DNA from: Propionibacterium sp.
GTDB lineage: Bacteria > Actinomycetota > Actinomycetes > Propionibacteriales > Propionibacteriaceae
Length of the DNA: 64,000 bases
Reading direction: 5' to 3'
NCBI GenBank assembly: GCA_012517405.1
Contig: JAAYVB010000025.1
Location: forward strand, 1 to 64,000
Notes under the pieces: model-generated
Databases searched by the model: none
What the model was told of the DNA's origin: nothing
Seen by the model: only the letters and a program-made list of their open reading frames with translations
Made by a program: the position numbers and the translations under genes
In this document: positions 7,938-16,770 of the stretch, piece after piece
Numbering within the stretch: the stretch's first letter is position 1
Layout of the letters: every line of letters begins with the position of its first letter

Positions 7938-9125
7938 TCAGATCAGCCGGACGCGGATGGTCCCGGGGATCTCCTCCAGTTCGGACACCAGGCCAGGACG
8001 CGCAGACGTCACGTCGGTCACCACGTAACCCACCTCGGAGTTGGTGTTCAGAGCCTGGAAGGCGATATTGGCCTCGTGGGTGCTGAGCGCCTGAGTGAGC
8101 TTGGCCAGCACGCCGGGCACATTGCGGTGGATGTGCAGCACCCGGCTGCCCTGCTGCGGCGACACCTGCACCTGCGGCAGGTTCACGCTCATCACGGTCG
8201 AGCCGGTGTTGATGTAGTCGAGCAGCTTGCCGGCCACGAAGCGGCCGATGTCCACCTGCGCCTCCTTCGTCGAACCACCCACGTGCGGGGTGAGAATGAC
8301 GTTCGGCAGGCCCTGCAGCTCGCTGGTGAACGGCTCCCCGGCAGCCCTGGGCTCGGTCGGGTAGACGTCCACGGCCGCACCGGCGATATGACCGGAACGG
8401 ATCTGGGCGGCCAACGCCGCCGGATCGAAGACGAAACCGCGCGACAGATTCAAGAACAGCGAACGCGGACGCATCTTGGCGAACTCTTCAGCACCGAACA
8501 GGTGGGCGTTCTCCTCACGACCGTCCACATGCACGCTGATCGTCTCGGCCCGCTCGAGCAACTCGTCCAGGCTGTCGACTCGCTGCGCATTGCCCAGCGC
8601 CAGCTTGTCGACGACATCGTAGAAGAGCACCTTCATGCCGAAAGCCTCGGCCAGCACCGACAGCTGCGAGCCGATATTGCCGTAGCCGACCAGGCCCAGG
8701 GTGCGGCCGCGGACCTCGTGCGATCCGGCGGCGGACTTGTCCCACAGGCCGTCGTGCATCTGCTTGTTCTTGTCGGTCAGATGCCGGGCCAGCGCCACGA
8801 TCTCGGCCATCGCCAGTTCGACGACGCTGCGGGTGTTGCTGTACGGAGCGTTGAAGCAGGCAATACCCTCGCGGGCGGCGGCATCCAGATCGATCTGGTT
8901 GGTGCCGATGCAGAAAGCGCCCACCGCCTGCAGATCGGTGGCCTGCGCAACGACCCTCTCGGTGATCTGGGTGCGCGATCGGATACCCAACAGGCTGACG
9001 CCGTTGAGCGCGTCGATCAGTTCGGTCTCACCGAGGGCACCTCGCCGGTTCTCGACCTCGTATCCGGCTTCGGTGAGAATGCGGGTGGCTTCAGGATGGA
9101 TGTTTTCCAGCAGCAGGGCTTTCAC
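7938..9125 (-). CDS. serA: D-3-phosphoglycerate dehydrogenase with ACT domain
   Basis: SerA oxidises 3-phosphoglycerate in the first step of serine synthesis. The protein (395 residues from GTG 9125) is the short E. coli-like form: substrate domain, NAD-binding motif GLVGYGNIGSQL, catalytic-region motifs LSRGFVFD and LTPHVGGSTKEAQ, then a C-terminal ACT domain (from about residue 322, RVLHIHRNVPGVL) that usually senses serine. The frame is open to 9197, but the added residues do not match the family, so the GTG that starts KALLLENIHPEA was chosen. It lies 40 nt downstream of the ABC transporter operon. Confidence 0.92.
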   Translation of the reverse strand: MKALLLENIHPEATRILTEAGYEVENRRGALGETELIDALNGVSLLGIRSRTQITERVVAQATDLQAVGAFCIGTNQIDLDAAAREGIACFNAPYSNTRSVVELAMAEIVALARHLTDKNKQMHDGLWDKSAAGSHEVRGRTLGLVGYGNIGSQLSVLAEAFGMKVLFYDVVDKLALGNAQRVDSLDELLERAETISVHVDGREENAHLFGAEEFAKMRPRSLFLNLSRGFVFDPAALAAQIRSGHIAGAAVDVYPTEPRAAGEPFTSELQGLPNVILTPHVGGSTKEAQVDIGRFVAGKLLDYINTGSTVMSVNLPQVQVSPQQGSRVLHIHRNVPGVLAKLTQALSTHEANIAFQALNTNSEVGYVVTDVTSARPGLVSELEEIPGTIRVRLI

Positions 9126-9165
9126 GTCGACCCATTCTAGAGGCGTGACAGCGGCTTCCCGCCAA

Positions 9166-9954
9166 TCAGCCGCGGCGCAGCCGGGGCACGGATGCAATCA
9201 GTTGCCGGGTATAGCTGTGCTGCGGATCGAGGTAGATCTGCTCGATCGGTCCGGCTTCGACGATGCGGCCGGCATGCATGACCAGCACCGCATCGCACAT
9301 GTGACGTACCACCGACAGGTCGTGACTGACGAAGATCAGGGTCAGCCCCTGGTCGGCGACCAGTTCACCGAACAGGTTCAGGACCTGCGCGCGGACGCTG
9401 ACGTCGAGTGCCGAGACCGCCTCGTCGGCGATCAGCACCTGCGGACTGGGTGCCAGCGCACGGGCGATAGCGATGCGCTGACGTTGGCCGCCGCTGAACT
9501 GGTGCGGATAGCGGTTGCGGTCTGCCGGTTCCAGGCCGACCCGGGCCATCAGATCCACGACCCGGCTGGCCGGATCGGGACGCTGGGTGCCCTTCCAGAT
9601 CTTGGAGCGCAGCGGCTCGGCGATGATGTCGGCGACCTTCATCCGCGGATCCAGCGAGGAGCGCGGATCCTGGAAGACCAACTGGACGCCCCGACGCAGC
9701 CACGCCAGCTCGGATTCCCGGCGTCCCACGATCGACTGACCGCGAAAAACGATATCGCCGCTGCTGGGACGCCGCAGCCCCGCCATCATCCGGATCAGGG
9801 TGGACTTTCCGGATCCGGACTCCCCCACGATGCCGAGCCGTTGGCCGGCCGGAACCTCGAAGCTGACCCTATCGACCGCTGTCACCGGTTGCGGTCCGTG
9901 GCTGAACACCCGCACCAGATCCTGGACGCGGTAGATCGGCTCGTCAGTGCCCAC
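9166..9954 (-). CDS. ABC transporter ATP-binding protein (oligopeptide/nickel type, second ATPase)
   Basis: This ATPase of the Dpp/Opp/Nik family has Walker [10 protein letters not shown], the Q-loop region VFQDPRSSLDPR, signature FSGGQRQRIAIARAL, Walker B VLIADEAVSALD and the switch His in VSHDLSV. The C-terminal QHSYTRQLIASVP is the usual oligopeptide-type extension. GTG 9954 overlaps the end of the preceding ATPase gene by 11 nt and has AGAGGA upstream. Together with the preceding four genes it forms a complete importer. Confidence 0.9.
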   Translation of the reverse strand: MGTDEPIYRVQDLVRVFSHGPQPVTAVDRVSFEVPAGQRLGIVGESGSGKSTLIRMMAGLRRPSSGDIVFRGQSIVGRRESELAWLRRGVQLVFQDPRSSLDPRMKVADIIAEPLRSKIWKGTQRPDPASRVVDLMARVGLEPADRNRYPHQFSGGQRQRIAIARALAPSPQVLIADEAVSALDVSVRAQVLNLFGELVADQGLTLIFVSHDLSVVRHMCDAVLVMHAGRIVEAGPIEQIYLDPQHSYTRQLIASVPRLRRG

Positions 9955-10798
9955 GATCGGTCCTCTTCCAGAAATCATCGAGCACCGGCAGCCGGCCACC
10001 CGCCGGCACGTTGGCCAGGTCGGCGGTGGCGATGAGCCCCGCCGTGTAGGGATGCTGCGGGGCGTTCAGGATCTGGCTGCGCGTGCCCGACTCGACGATT
10101 CTGCCCTCATAGATGACGGCGATCCTGTCGACCATCTGGCTGACCACGGCGAGGTCGTGACTGATGAACAACAGCGCCGAACCCGCCAGGTCGAGACCTC
10201 CCTGTAGTAGCTCGAGGACGCGTGCCTGCACGGTGACATCCAGTGCGGTGGTCGGCTCGTCGCAGATCAGCAGATCGGGGGTGTTGATCAACGCCATCGC
10301 GATCAGCACCCGCTGGCGCTGGCCTCCCGACAGCTGGTACGGGAAGCTGTCGGCGACTCGCTGAGGGTCGCCGATGCCGACCTTGGCCAGTGTCTGGAGC
10401 ACCCGGCTGCGAGCTTCGCCGGCAGGCGCCCCACCATGCAGGCGTAGCACCTCGGCGACCTGGCGTCCGGTGCGCATGGTGGGATCGAGCGCGGTCATCG
10501 GCTCCTGAAAGACCATCGAGATCTGTTCGCCGCGCAGCCTCGAATACTGCGCGTCGTGCATGCCGAGCAATTCGTCACCTTGCCAGCGGATCGATCCGGT
10601 GGTCTTGGCATTGTCGGCCAGCAGACCCATGACCGCCAGGGCGGTGACCGACTTTCCCGAGCCGGACTCGCCGATCAGGCCGACGCGTTCCCCGCGTCCG
10701 ATCCGCAATGAGATCCGGTCGACGGCAGGATGCCGATTGCCCGGGAAACGGACACTCAGGTCGTCGATCGTCAGCAGGTCGTCGGTCATGGTGATCAC
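9944..10798 (-). CDS. ABC transporter ATP-binding protein (oligopeptide/nickel type, first ATPase)
   Basis: The first of the two ATPases has Walker A GESGSGKS, the signature [15 protein letters not shown], Walker [13 protein letters not shown] and switch [10 protein letters not shown]. The C-terminal PQHPYTAGL is the family extension. The frame starts at GTG 10798, overlapping the stop of the permease gene (GTGA); an ATG at 10789 ([11 protein letters not shown]) is an equally good start. It works as a heterodimer with the product of the next gene. Confidence 0.9.
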   Translation of the reverse strand: MITMTDDLLTIDDLSVRFPGNRHPAVDRISLRIGRGERVGLIGESGSGKSVTALAVMGLLADNAKTTGSIRWQGDELLGMHDAQYSRLRGEQISMVFQEPMTALDPTMRTGRQVAEVLRLHGGAPAGEARSRVLQTLAKVGIGDPQRVADSFPYQLSGGQRQRVLIAMALINTPDLLICDEPTTALDVTVQARVLELLQGGLDLAGSALLFISHDLAVVSQMVDRIAVIYEGRIVESGTRSQILNAPQHPYTAGLIATADLANVPAGGRLPVLDDFWKRTDRGH

Positions 10799-11613
10799 CG
10801 GACGTCTTGCAGGGTGGGATCGACGAGTTCACGCAGCCCATCGCCGAGCAGATTGAAGCCGAGCACGGCGATCGCGATGAAAAGCCCGGGCCACAAGGCC
10901 AGATTCAGGTTCGTGTAGAGGTAGGGCTGGGATTCGTAGATCATTCGTCCCCAGGTCGGCGTGGTCGGCGGGGTGCCGAGGCCCAGATAGCTCAGTGCCG
11001 CCTCGGCGAGGATCGCCAGCCCGAAACTGACCGAGGCCTGGACGAGCACCACCGGAGTGATGTTCGGCAGCACATGCCGCCAGGCGATGCCACCGGGGGT
11101 GGTGCCGGCGCTGCGGGCCGCGATGATGTAGTCCTGGCTGAGCACCTGCAGGGCAGCTCCCCGGGACACCCGGGCGAATGCCGGAATCGACGCGATACCG
11201 ATCGCGGTCATGGCGGTCACCGTCGAACCCGAACCGCGCGCCGCAGCCAGAATGATGGCCAGCAGCAGTGCCGGGAACGCATAGACGATGTCGGTCGCCC
11301 GCATGATCACCGTACCCAGCCAACTGTGCTGATTGACCGCGGCCGTGACGCCGAGCGGGACGCCGAGCAACGCGCCGATCCCGACCGCCACCACGCCGAC
11401 CAGCAGACAGCTGCGGGCACCGACCAGCACCCGGCTGGCGATGTCCTGGCCGAACCCGTCGGTGCCCATCAGGTGAGCCGTGCTGGGCGGCAGCAGCCGC
11501 CCAGGGGTGACCTCGGTGGGATTGTAGGGCGTCCACACCGCGGAGATGAGGGCGAAGACCACCACCAGCGCGACCATGGCCGCACCGATCAGCAGGGCGG
11601 GATTGCGTCTCAC
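10795..11613 (-). CDS. ABC transporter permease, DppC/OppC family
   Basis: The 272-residue membrane protein has an N-terminal helix, then five further helices and the coupling motif for the ATPase (region SAGTTPGGIAWRHVLPN). The text LMGTDGFGQDIASRVLVGAR is typical of DppC/NikC proteins. The GTG start at 11613 shares one base with the TAG stop of the DppB-like gene. It forms the membrane channel with that permease. Confidence 0.9.
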   Translation of the reverse strand: MRRNPALLIGAAMVALVVVFALISAVWTPYNPTEVTPGRLLPPSTAHLMGTDGFGQDIASRVLVGARSCLLVGVVAVGIGALLGVPLGVTAAVNQHSWLGTVIMRATDIVYAFPALLLAIILAAARGSGSTVTAMTAIGIASIPAFARVSRGAALQVLSQDYIIAARSAGTTPGGIAWRHVLPNITPVVLVQASVSFGLAILAEAALSYLGLGTPPTTPTWGRMIYESQPYLYTNLNLALWPGLFIAIAVLGFNLLGDGLRELVDPTLQDVR

Positions 11614-12599
11614 TAGTCGTCCACCTCGTCCTCACCGGCACGCAATCGGGGATCGATCAGCGTGTAGCTCAGGTCGACGAGCAGGTTGATCACCAGAACC
11701 AGGGCGACCAGGATCATCACGATCGACTGGACGACAGGCAGGTCGCGATTACCGACCATCTGCACCAGATAACTGCCCAGCCCGGGCAGCACGAAGACGC
11801 TCTCCACGACGATCGCGCCCACGAACAGTGTCGACAGCTGCAGGCCGAGGACGGTGACGATCTGCAGCGAGGCGTTGCGCAACCCGTGCCGTACGATCGC
11901 GGGCCAGCGACGCCAGCCGATCGCACGCGCGGTCCGGTAGTAGTCCTGGCTGATGACATCGATGAATGCCGAACGCACGTAACGCACCAGCACCGCGGAC
12001 TGAACCAGGCCCAGCGTCAGCGCCGGCAGAATCAGGTGGGACAGCCATTGCCCGAATGACCTCGAGATCGGTACATAGCCGTTGGCGGGCAGCCAGTGCA
12101 GCTTTGCGCCCACCACCACGCTGAGCGCGATACCCACGACGAAGGCCGGAATCGCCATGCCCAGCTGGCTGAAACCGGAGATCAGCACACCATCGGCTCG
12201 GCCGCGACGCAACGCCGCCAGAATGCCCAGCGGCAGCGCAATGAGGACGGCGGCGAGCATTCCGAACAGCACCAGCGACAAGGTCACACCGAACTTGTCG
12301 GCGACGACCGGGTTTACCGGCGCCCCGGTCAGTGCCGACGATCCCAGATCGCCGGTCAGCATGGCGCCCAGCCATTCGACATAGCGCGGCACGATGTTCT
12401 GGTTGAGACCGAGCTGTTCACGCAGCGCGTCGATCGACTGCTGACTGGCGTTCGGGCCGAGGATCACCCCAGCGACGTCTCCGGGCAGCAGGTTCAGCAG
12501 AGCGAACACGACGATCGAGGCCACCAGCATGCTCAGCGCGAACCAGCCGACGCGACGCGCCACCAGCCAGCCCGTGCTGGCAACACGAGTCGAGTTCAC
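11613..12599 (-). CDS. ABC transporter permease, DppB/OppB family
   Basis: The 328-residue permease has a first helix near residues 12-34, the family motif NLLPGDVAGVILG, five more helices and the EAA-like loop ARAIGWRRWPAIVRHGLRNA. This is the DppB/NikB half of the channel. It starts at GTG 12599, 12 nt after the binding-protein gene, so all five genes form one transcription unit. Confidence 0.9.
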   Translation of the reverse strand: MNSTRVASTGWLVARRVGWFALSMLVASIVVFALLNLLPGDVAGVILGPNASQQSIDALREQLGLNQNIVPRYVEWLGAMLTGDLGSSALTGAPVNPVVADKFGVTLSLVLFGMLAAVLIALPLGILAALRRGRADGVLISGFSQLGMAIPAFVVGIALSVVVGAKLHWLPANGYVPISRSFGQWLSHLILPALTLGLVQSAVLVRYVRSAFIDVISQDYYRTARAIGWRRWPAIVRHGLRNASLQIVTVLGLQLSTLFVGAIVVESVFVLPGLGSYLVQMVGNRDLPVVQSIVMILVALVLVINLLVDLSYTLIDPRLRAGEDEVDD

Positions 12600-12611
12600 A
12601 ACATCCCCGGA

Positions 12612-14117
12612 TCAGGCGGCCGGCGCATTGACCCCGGTCATATCGAAGCTCAGCGAGGTGCGGTTCGAGTCCACGCCGGTGACATCGGCCTTCGTCACGA
12701 TCAGGTTCGGCATCAGCCACAAGAAATCGGCGGCGGCATCGTCGGACAGAATCCGGGCGGCCTGCTTCATCAGTGTGACCTGCTCGTCCTCGGTCATGGT
12801 CTTGTCTGCCGCAGCGATCAGCTGCTGGAACTCGGGGTTGTCGTAATGCCAGTAGTAGGTGGGATCGGCGAAGTTGCCGATATCGCGGGCCTCGACGTGG
12901 GCGACGATCGTCATGTCGTAGTTGCCCTGATACATGACCTGGTCCACCCAGGTGGCCGGGAACTCGAGTTCGTCCACGGTGACCTGAATGCCCACCGCGC
13001 CGAGCTGGCTGGCGATGTAGCTCGCAGCTCCCGGCGCATACGGCAACGTCGGCACGCGCAGCCTCAGGCTGATCTGGCCGAGGCCGGTCTCGGCCAGCAG
13101 TTCGCGAGCCTTGTCCGGATCGTAGGGGTACCTCTGCGAAAGATCCTCGAACCAGGGGTCGGTGGGCGGAACCATGGAGCCGATCAGCTCGCCCTTGCCT
13201 GCCCAGACCGCGTCGAGCAATGCCGGACGATCGATCGCATAGTTGATCGCCTGACGCACCCGCAGATCCTTGAGGACCTCATTCTGGTGGTTGAAACCGA
13301 GGACCACCTCACCGGTCGTGCTGCCCTCGAGCACGTTGAAATCGGCGGTCTGGAACTGGTCGAGCGCCTGCGGGGCCGCAACATTGGAGACGATGTCGAG
13401 TTGCCCCGCCAGCATGGCCGCATTCATCGCGTTGGGATCGCTGTACGACTTGAAGGTCACGCCGGCCAGCTTGGTGGGTGTGCCCCAGTAGTTGTCGTTG
13501 CGGACCAGGGTCACCGAGTCGCCCTCTGTCCAGTTGGAGAAGACGAACGGCCCGGATCCGGCCGGGGTGGTGGCCAACTGGTCGAGATGATCGGGATCGA
13601 AGATGATGCCGGCCCGCTGCGACATGTCGAACAGCCAGTTCTGCGAGGGGGTGCTGAGCGTGAACTCCACGGTGTCGTCGTCGACCGCGCGCATCGAGGC
13701 GAGCGGGGCCATCGCGGTCTTGAGGATCGGAAGCACCGAGTCGTCATCGATGATGCGCTGAATCGAGGCGATCACCGCGTCGGCGGTGACTTTGGTACCG
13801 CTGGCGAACTGCGCCTGCGGGCGCAGGTTGAAGGTATAGATCAGACCGTCGGACGAGACCGACCACTCGCTGGCCAGCAGCGGCTGGTACTTGCCCTCGC
13901 CATCGATCTTGAGAAGTGTCTCGTAGACGTTGTAGAGCAACGCCTCGGGGATGGCTGCGGCAGCAGACGTGGTCGGATCCATGGAGTTGGGGGCGACGGA
14001 GGTGCCGACAACGAGCTGGCGATCCTGCGGTTCGGTGGCTGTCGGGCTACAGGCAGCCAGAACCAACGCGAGTAGGCCGATCAGTACGGTGGCCATCTGG
14101 CGGAAAACCCTGGTCAT
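12612..14117 (-). CDS. Lipoprotein substrate-binding protein, family 5 (peptide/nickel ABC importer)
   Basis: This secreted lipoprotein (501 residues) begins with a signal peptide and lipobox LAAC (GLLALVLAACSP), then an SBP_bac_5 domain (VVGTSVAPNSMDPTTSAAA, YNVYETLLKID, LRPQAQFASGTKVTADAV). It captures the ligand for the importer encoded downstream. Peptides are the most common ligands, but members bind nickel, opines or sugars; the sequence alone does not decide. The ATG at 14117 was chosen because it gives a proper signal peptide; the frame extends to 14195 without homology. A TACACT hexamer at 14160-14155 and an AGGAG upstream fit a promoter and a ribosome-binding site. Confidence 0.88.
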   Translation of the reverse strand: MTRVFRQMATVLIGLLALVLAACSPTATEPQDRQLVVGTSVAPNSMDPTTSAAAAIPEALLYNVYETLLKIDGEGKYQPLLASEWSVSSDGLIYTFNLRPQAQFASGTKVTADAVIASIQRIIDDDSVLPILKTAMAPLASMRAVDDDTVEFTLSTPSQNWLFDMSQRAGIIFDPDHLDQLATTPAGSGPFVFSNWTEGDSVTLVRNDNYWGTPTKLAGVTFKSYSDPNAMNAAMLAGQLDIVSNVAAPQALDQFQTADFNVLEGSTTGEVVLGFNHQNEVLKDLRVRQAINYAIDRPALLDAVWAGKGELIGSMVPPTDPWFEDLSQRYPYDPDKARELLAETGLGQISLRLRVPTLPYAPGAASYIASQLGAVGIQVTVDELEFPATWVDQVMYQGNYDMTIVAHVEARDIGNFADPTYYWHYDNPEFQQLIAAADKTMTEDEQVTLMKQAARILSDDAAADFLWLMPNLIVTKADVTGVDSNRTSLSFDMTGVNAPAA

Positions 14118-14218
14118 CTTGTTCGTGGCTCCTGACGCTTGTCGGTGGACCAAAAGTGTAGTCGTCGGCTGCCTCGGGAACCTAAACCACGCCACGGCGG
14201 ATGACCTAAGCAGCCGAT

Positions 14219-14247
14219 TTGAATCCCTGCCCGAACCGGGCTAAGGT
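14219..14247 (+). promoter_or_regulatory. Sigma-70-type promoter of tRNA-fMet
   Basis: TTGAAT (14219-14224) and TAAGGT (14242-14247) are separated by 17 nt, and transcription would start a few bases before the mature tRNA at 14260. Confidence 0.6.
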
Positions 14248-14259
14248 TCAACGAGTCGA

Positions 14260-14333
14260 CGCGGGGTGGAGCAGCTCGGTAGCTCGCTGGGCTCATAACC
14301 CAGAGGTCACAGGTTCAAATCCTGTCCCCGCTA
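14260..14333 (+). tRNA. Initiator tRNA-fMet (anticodon CAT)
   Basis: The sequence folds into a full cloverleaf. The acceptor arm 14260-14266 pairs with 14326-14332 except for a C1-U72 mismatch, the initiator hallmark. The anticodon CAT is at 14294-14296, flanked by three G-C pairs (GGG/CCC), also an initiator mark. The T-arm contains AGGTTCAAATCCT. CCA is not encoded. Confidence 0.96.
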
Positions 14334-14341
14334 CGAATCAG

Positions 14342-14380
14342 GCTCCTGACCAGCGCATATGCTGGTCAGGAGCTTTCATT
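14342..14380 (+). terminator. Rho-independent terminator of tRNA-fMet
   Basis: A perfect 13-bp stem, GCTCCTGACCAGC (14342-14354) with GCTGGTCAGGAGC (14361-14373), encloses a 6-nt loop and is followed by TTTCATT. It begins 8 nt after the tRNA. Confidence 0.88.
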
Positions 14381-14430
14381 CTCCGGACACGTCGAGGTCA
14401 TCGTTGCCCTCTCAAGAACTCCGATCGCGA

Positions 14431-15399
14431 TCACCAATCGCCGTCGCTCACCTCGTCCCCGTGCGCGTCCTTCAATTGGATGACGGTGGCCGGATCGACC
14501 GGGCTGAAGGGTTCGGCTGGCAGACCGAGCACCTCGTCGACGGTCTTCACCTGTTCCAACGCCTGGCTGGCCGCCAGATCGTCGGCATCCGCGTCGTAGT
14601 AGTCGAACCACGGCAGACCGAACTTCACATAGGTCTCGCGGTCGATCGGGGTCGGCGGCGGCAGCTCCCCGGTGATCGTCGTCCACTGCTCGGCCGAGCA
14701 CAGATGCACGAAGACCCGCCACGAGCGGTCCTCGTCATAGTCGGCCAGCTGCCGTTGATCGGCATAGATCTCCTGACGCATCCGGCCACCGGCACCGAGC
14801 CCCATGGCCGCCGATACCGGCGCGGCGGCGACCGCGCTCATCCTGCGGCCGGACGCGCGGTGCTGCTCGGCGCGCCAGCTCTGCAACGCCGCATCGCTCA
14901 GGCCGACCGCCCGCAGCTGGATTCCCCCATGGATTTCCTCGCCACTCAGCTGGCCCTCCACCGTGGCACCCGATCCCAGCGCAACGGCGACGAACTGGCG
15001 GATGGTTCCGTCCCCGGAGTTGATGCCGTCCAGCCACGGCTGCCGCGGCAGGGCCACATAGTTCTGTGGCTCGTGGCGCAGCTTCTCACGCCACGCCGTG
15101 CCGCTGATGGCGCAGATCTTGCCGATCGCGACCTGCAACGCGGCCGGCTCGGAACTGACGAACGAGAGCCACATGGCCTCGCGCTGGTAGACCGGCAGCA
15201 TCACACCGCCGCGTTCCAGCCAGTCGGCCGGCGCGGTGTCCGGATAGTCCGCCACCCGGCGCAGCCGGAATCTACCCAACCCGGGCGGCAGCGCGTGCAG
15301 TCCGGTCTCGGGCAGCCGCAGCGTCCGTTGGAAGCTCACCTGGACGGGCCCCAGCTGCAACACGTCGTGCGCGATGGTAACCGGCGAATTTGTTGTCAT
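14431..15399 (-). CDS. Conserved hypothetical protein, uncharacterised actinobacterial family
   Basis: The 322-residue soluble protein has no signal peptide and no motif that I can link to a reaction. The pattern FQRTLRLPE...LPPGLGRF, then GGVMLPVYQREAMWLSF, QPWLDGI and IRQFVAVALG...EGQLSG recalls a conserved hypothetical family seen in Streptomyces and relatives; this is from memory. The ATG at 15399 has a good AGGAGA site 6 nt upstream. It lies 63 nt downstream of mntH on the same strand, so it may be co-transcribed with it, but no functional link is evident. Confidence 0.65.
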   Translation of the reverse strand: MTTNSPVTIAHDVLQLGPVQVSFQRTLRLPETGLHALPPGLGRFRLRRVADYPDTAPADWLERGGVMLPVYQREAMWLSFVSSEPAALQVAIGKICAISGTAWREKLRHEPQNYVALPRQPWLDGINSGDGTIRQFVAVALGSGATVEGQLSGEEIHGGIQLRAVGLSDAALQSWRAEQHRASGRRMSAVAAAPVSAAMGLGAGGRMRQEIYADQRQLADYDEDRSWRVFVHLCSAEQWTTITGELPPPTPIDRETYVKFGLPWFDYYDADADDLAASQALEQVKTVDEVLGLPAEPFSPVDPATVIQLKDAHGDEVSDGDW

Positions 15400-15462
15400 G
15401 CCGTTCTCCTCTCTACGACATGTCTACCGGGTGGGCGAATCGGCGAGGATCAGCGCCTCGGT

Positions 15463-16722
15463 TCACGCTTCGGCAAGGGTCATCACGATCACGGCGATAT
15501 TCAACGCGAGCACCAATGCCGTGATGATGATCGACGTCATCCGCAGCCACGGACCCGAGGCCCACTCCCCCATGTGCTTCGGGCTGCTGGTGAACCAGAC
15601 CAGCGGAATCAAGGCGAAGCCGATCCCGAAGCTGAGCACGAGTTGGCTACCCACCAACGCCATGGTAGCGTTCACGCCCACCGCGAGCAGGACGATCGAG
15701 GGCAGCACCGTGGCCACTCTGCGAATCCGGCTGTCGATGCGCCAGGGCAGCAGGTCGTACATGATGCTGGCGCCGGCATGGGTCCCGACCACGGCCGACC
15801 CGATGCTGGACGCCAGTAGCCCGATCGCGAAGATGATGGCGGGCAGCCGGCCGATCTGCGTATTCAACACCTCGTATGCGGCCACGACCGCATCCGAATG
15901 AGGAACTCCGCGCAGGATGGTCGCACCGAACAGCAACATCGCCACGTTCACCGTGCCGGCCACCACCAGGGACGCTCCGACATCGACGCGCTGCACGAAC
16001 AGCAGCGACTTCAAGGGGGCATCCAGCTGTCCCAGCGGACGATGCCGATCGATCGCCAGAGTCGAATGCAGGTAGATCGCGTGCGGCATCACGGTGGCCC
16101 CCAGCATCGCCGCGGCGATCGCCACCGAGCCCGCGCCGCTGAAGCGGGGCACCATGCCCCCGATGACCCCTGCCGGGTCGGGCGGTGCCCACACCAGGGA
16201 GACCAGGAACCCGGCAGCGATCACCAGCAGCACCAGCGTCACGCCGATGTCCAGTGCCCGCTCCCCCCGGGAGCGCATGAAGCCGAGCCAGAACAGCGAC
16301 ACCACCACCACGATGAGTCCACCCAGCCAGCCCGGCAGGCCGAAGAGCAGATTCATCGCGATCGCGCCGCCCATTACCTCCGCAACGTCGGTGGCGATGG
16401 CGACGACGATCGCCTGCAGTGCGAAACCGATCCGCAAAGGACGCGCCTGCCGGTGATGCGCCAGCGAATCCTTGACCATGCTCGACAGCGATCGTCCGGT
16501 CACCAAGCCCAGCTTGGCCGAGAGATACTGCACGATCATCGCCATCAGGCAGGCTCCGACCAGTACCCAGACCAGCAGATAGCCGTAGTCGGCGCCGGCA
16601 GACATGTTTGCCGCCACATTGCCCGGATCGACATAGGCAACGGAGGCCACGAACGCCGGACCGAGCAGCGAGACCACCCGTCCAATACTCATGCGCGGTG
16701 GCTGAAGCTCGGCTGGCTGCAC
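15463..16722 (-). CDS. mntH: Nramp-family divalent metal (Mn2+/Fe2+) transporter
   Basis: The 419-residue, about 11-helix proton-coupled metal importer has both metal-site motifs: DPGN in helix 1 (residues 32-35) and MPHAIYLHS in helix 6. Manganese is the usual substrate of bacterial members. GTG 16722 has GGGAGG 7-12 nt upstream, and a TAGAAT -10 hexamer lies at 16748-16743. It diverges from the M16 peptidase gene. No Fur/MntR-like palindrome or manganese riboswitch fits in the short 48-bp spacer. Confidence 0.9.
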   Translation of the reverse strand: MQPAELQPPRMSIGRVVSLLGPAFVASVAYVDPGNVAANMSAGADYGYLLVWVLVGACLMAMIVQYLSAKLGLVTGRSLSSMVKDSLAHHRQARPLRIGFALQAIVVAIATDVAEVMGGAIAMNLLFGLPGWLGGLIVVVVSLFWLGFMRSRGERALDIGVTLVLLVIAAGFLVSLVWAPPDPAGVIGGMVPRFSGAGSVAIAAAMLGATVMPHAIYLHSTLAIDRHRPLGQLDAPLKSLLFVQRVDVGASLVVAGTVNVAMLLFGATILRGVPHSDAVVAAYEVLNTQIGRLPAIIFAIGLLASSIGSAVVGTHAGASIMYDLLPWRIDSRIRRVATVLPSIVLLAVGVNATMALVGSQLVLSFGIGFALIPLVWFTSSPKHMGEWASGPWLRMTSIIITALVLALNIAVIVMTLAEA

Positions 16723-16742
16723 GTCGATACCTCCCTCGCCGC

Positions 16743-16763
16743 ATTCTAAGCGTTGGCTAGCAT
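16743..16763. promoter_or_regulatory. Back-to-back -10 hexamers for mntH (-) and the M16 peptidase gene (+)
   Basis: On the minus strand TAGAAT (16748-16743) precedes mntH. On the plus strand TAGCAT (16758-16763) lies exactly 7 nt before the ATG at 16771, which fits a leaderless transcript. Clear -35 boxes are not seen. Confidence 0.55.
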
Positions 16764-16770
16764 GCAGTTC

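Noticed and set aside
12096..14075. 659-codon plus-strand frame opposite the ABC importer genes
   Set aside because: Shadow of the binding-protein and permease genes.
9166..14117. Nickel importer serving the LarA-like enzyme
   Set aside because: The transporter family includes nickel importers, but the binding protein gives no nickel-specific evidence and the locus is about 48 kb away.
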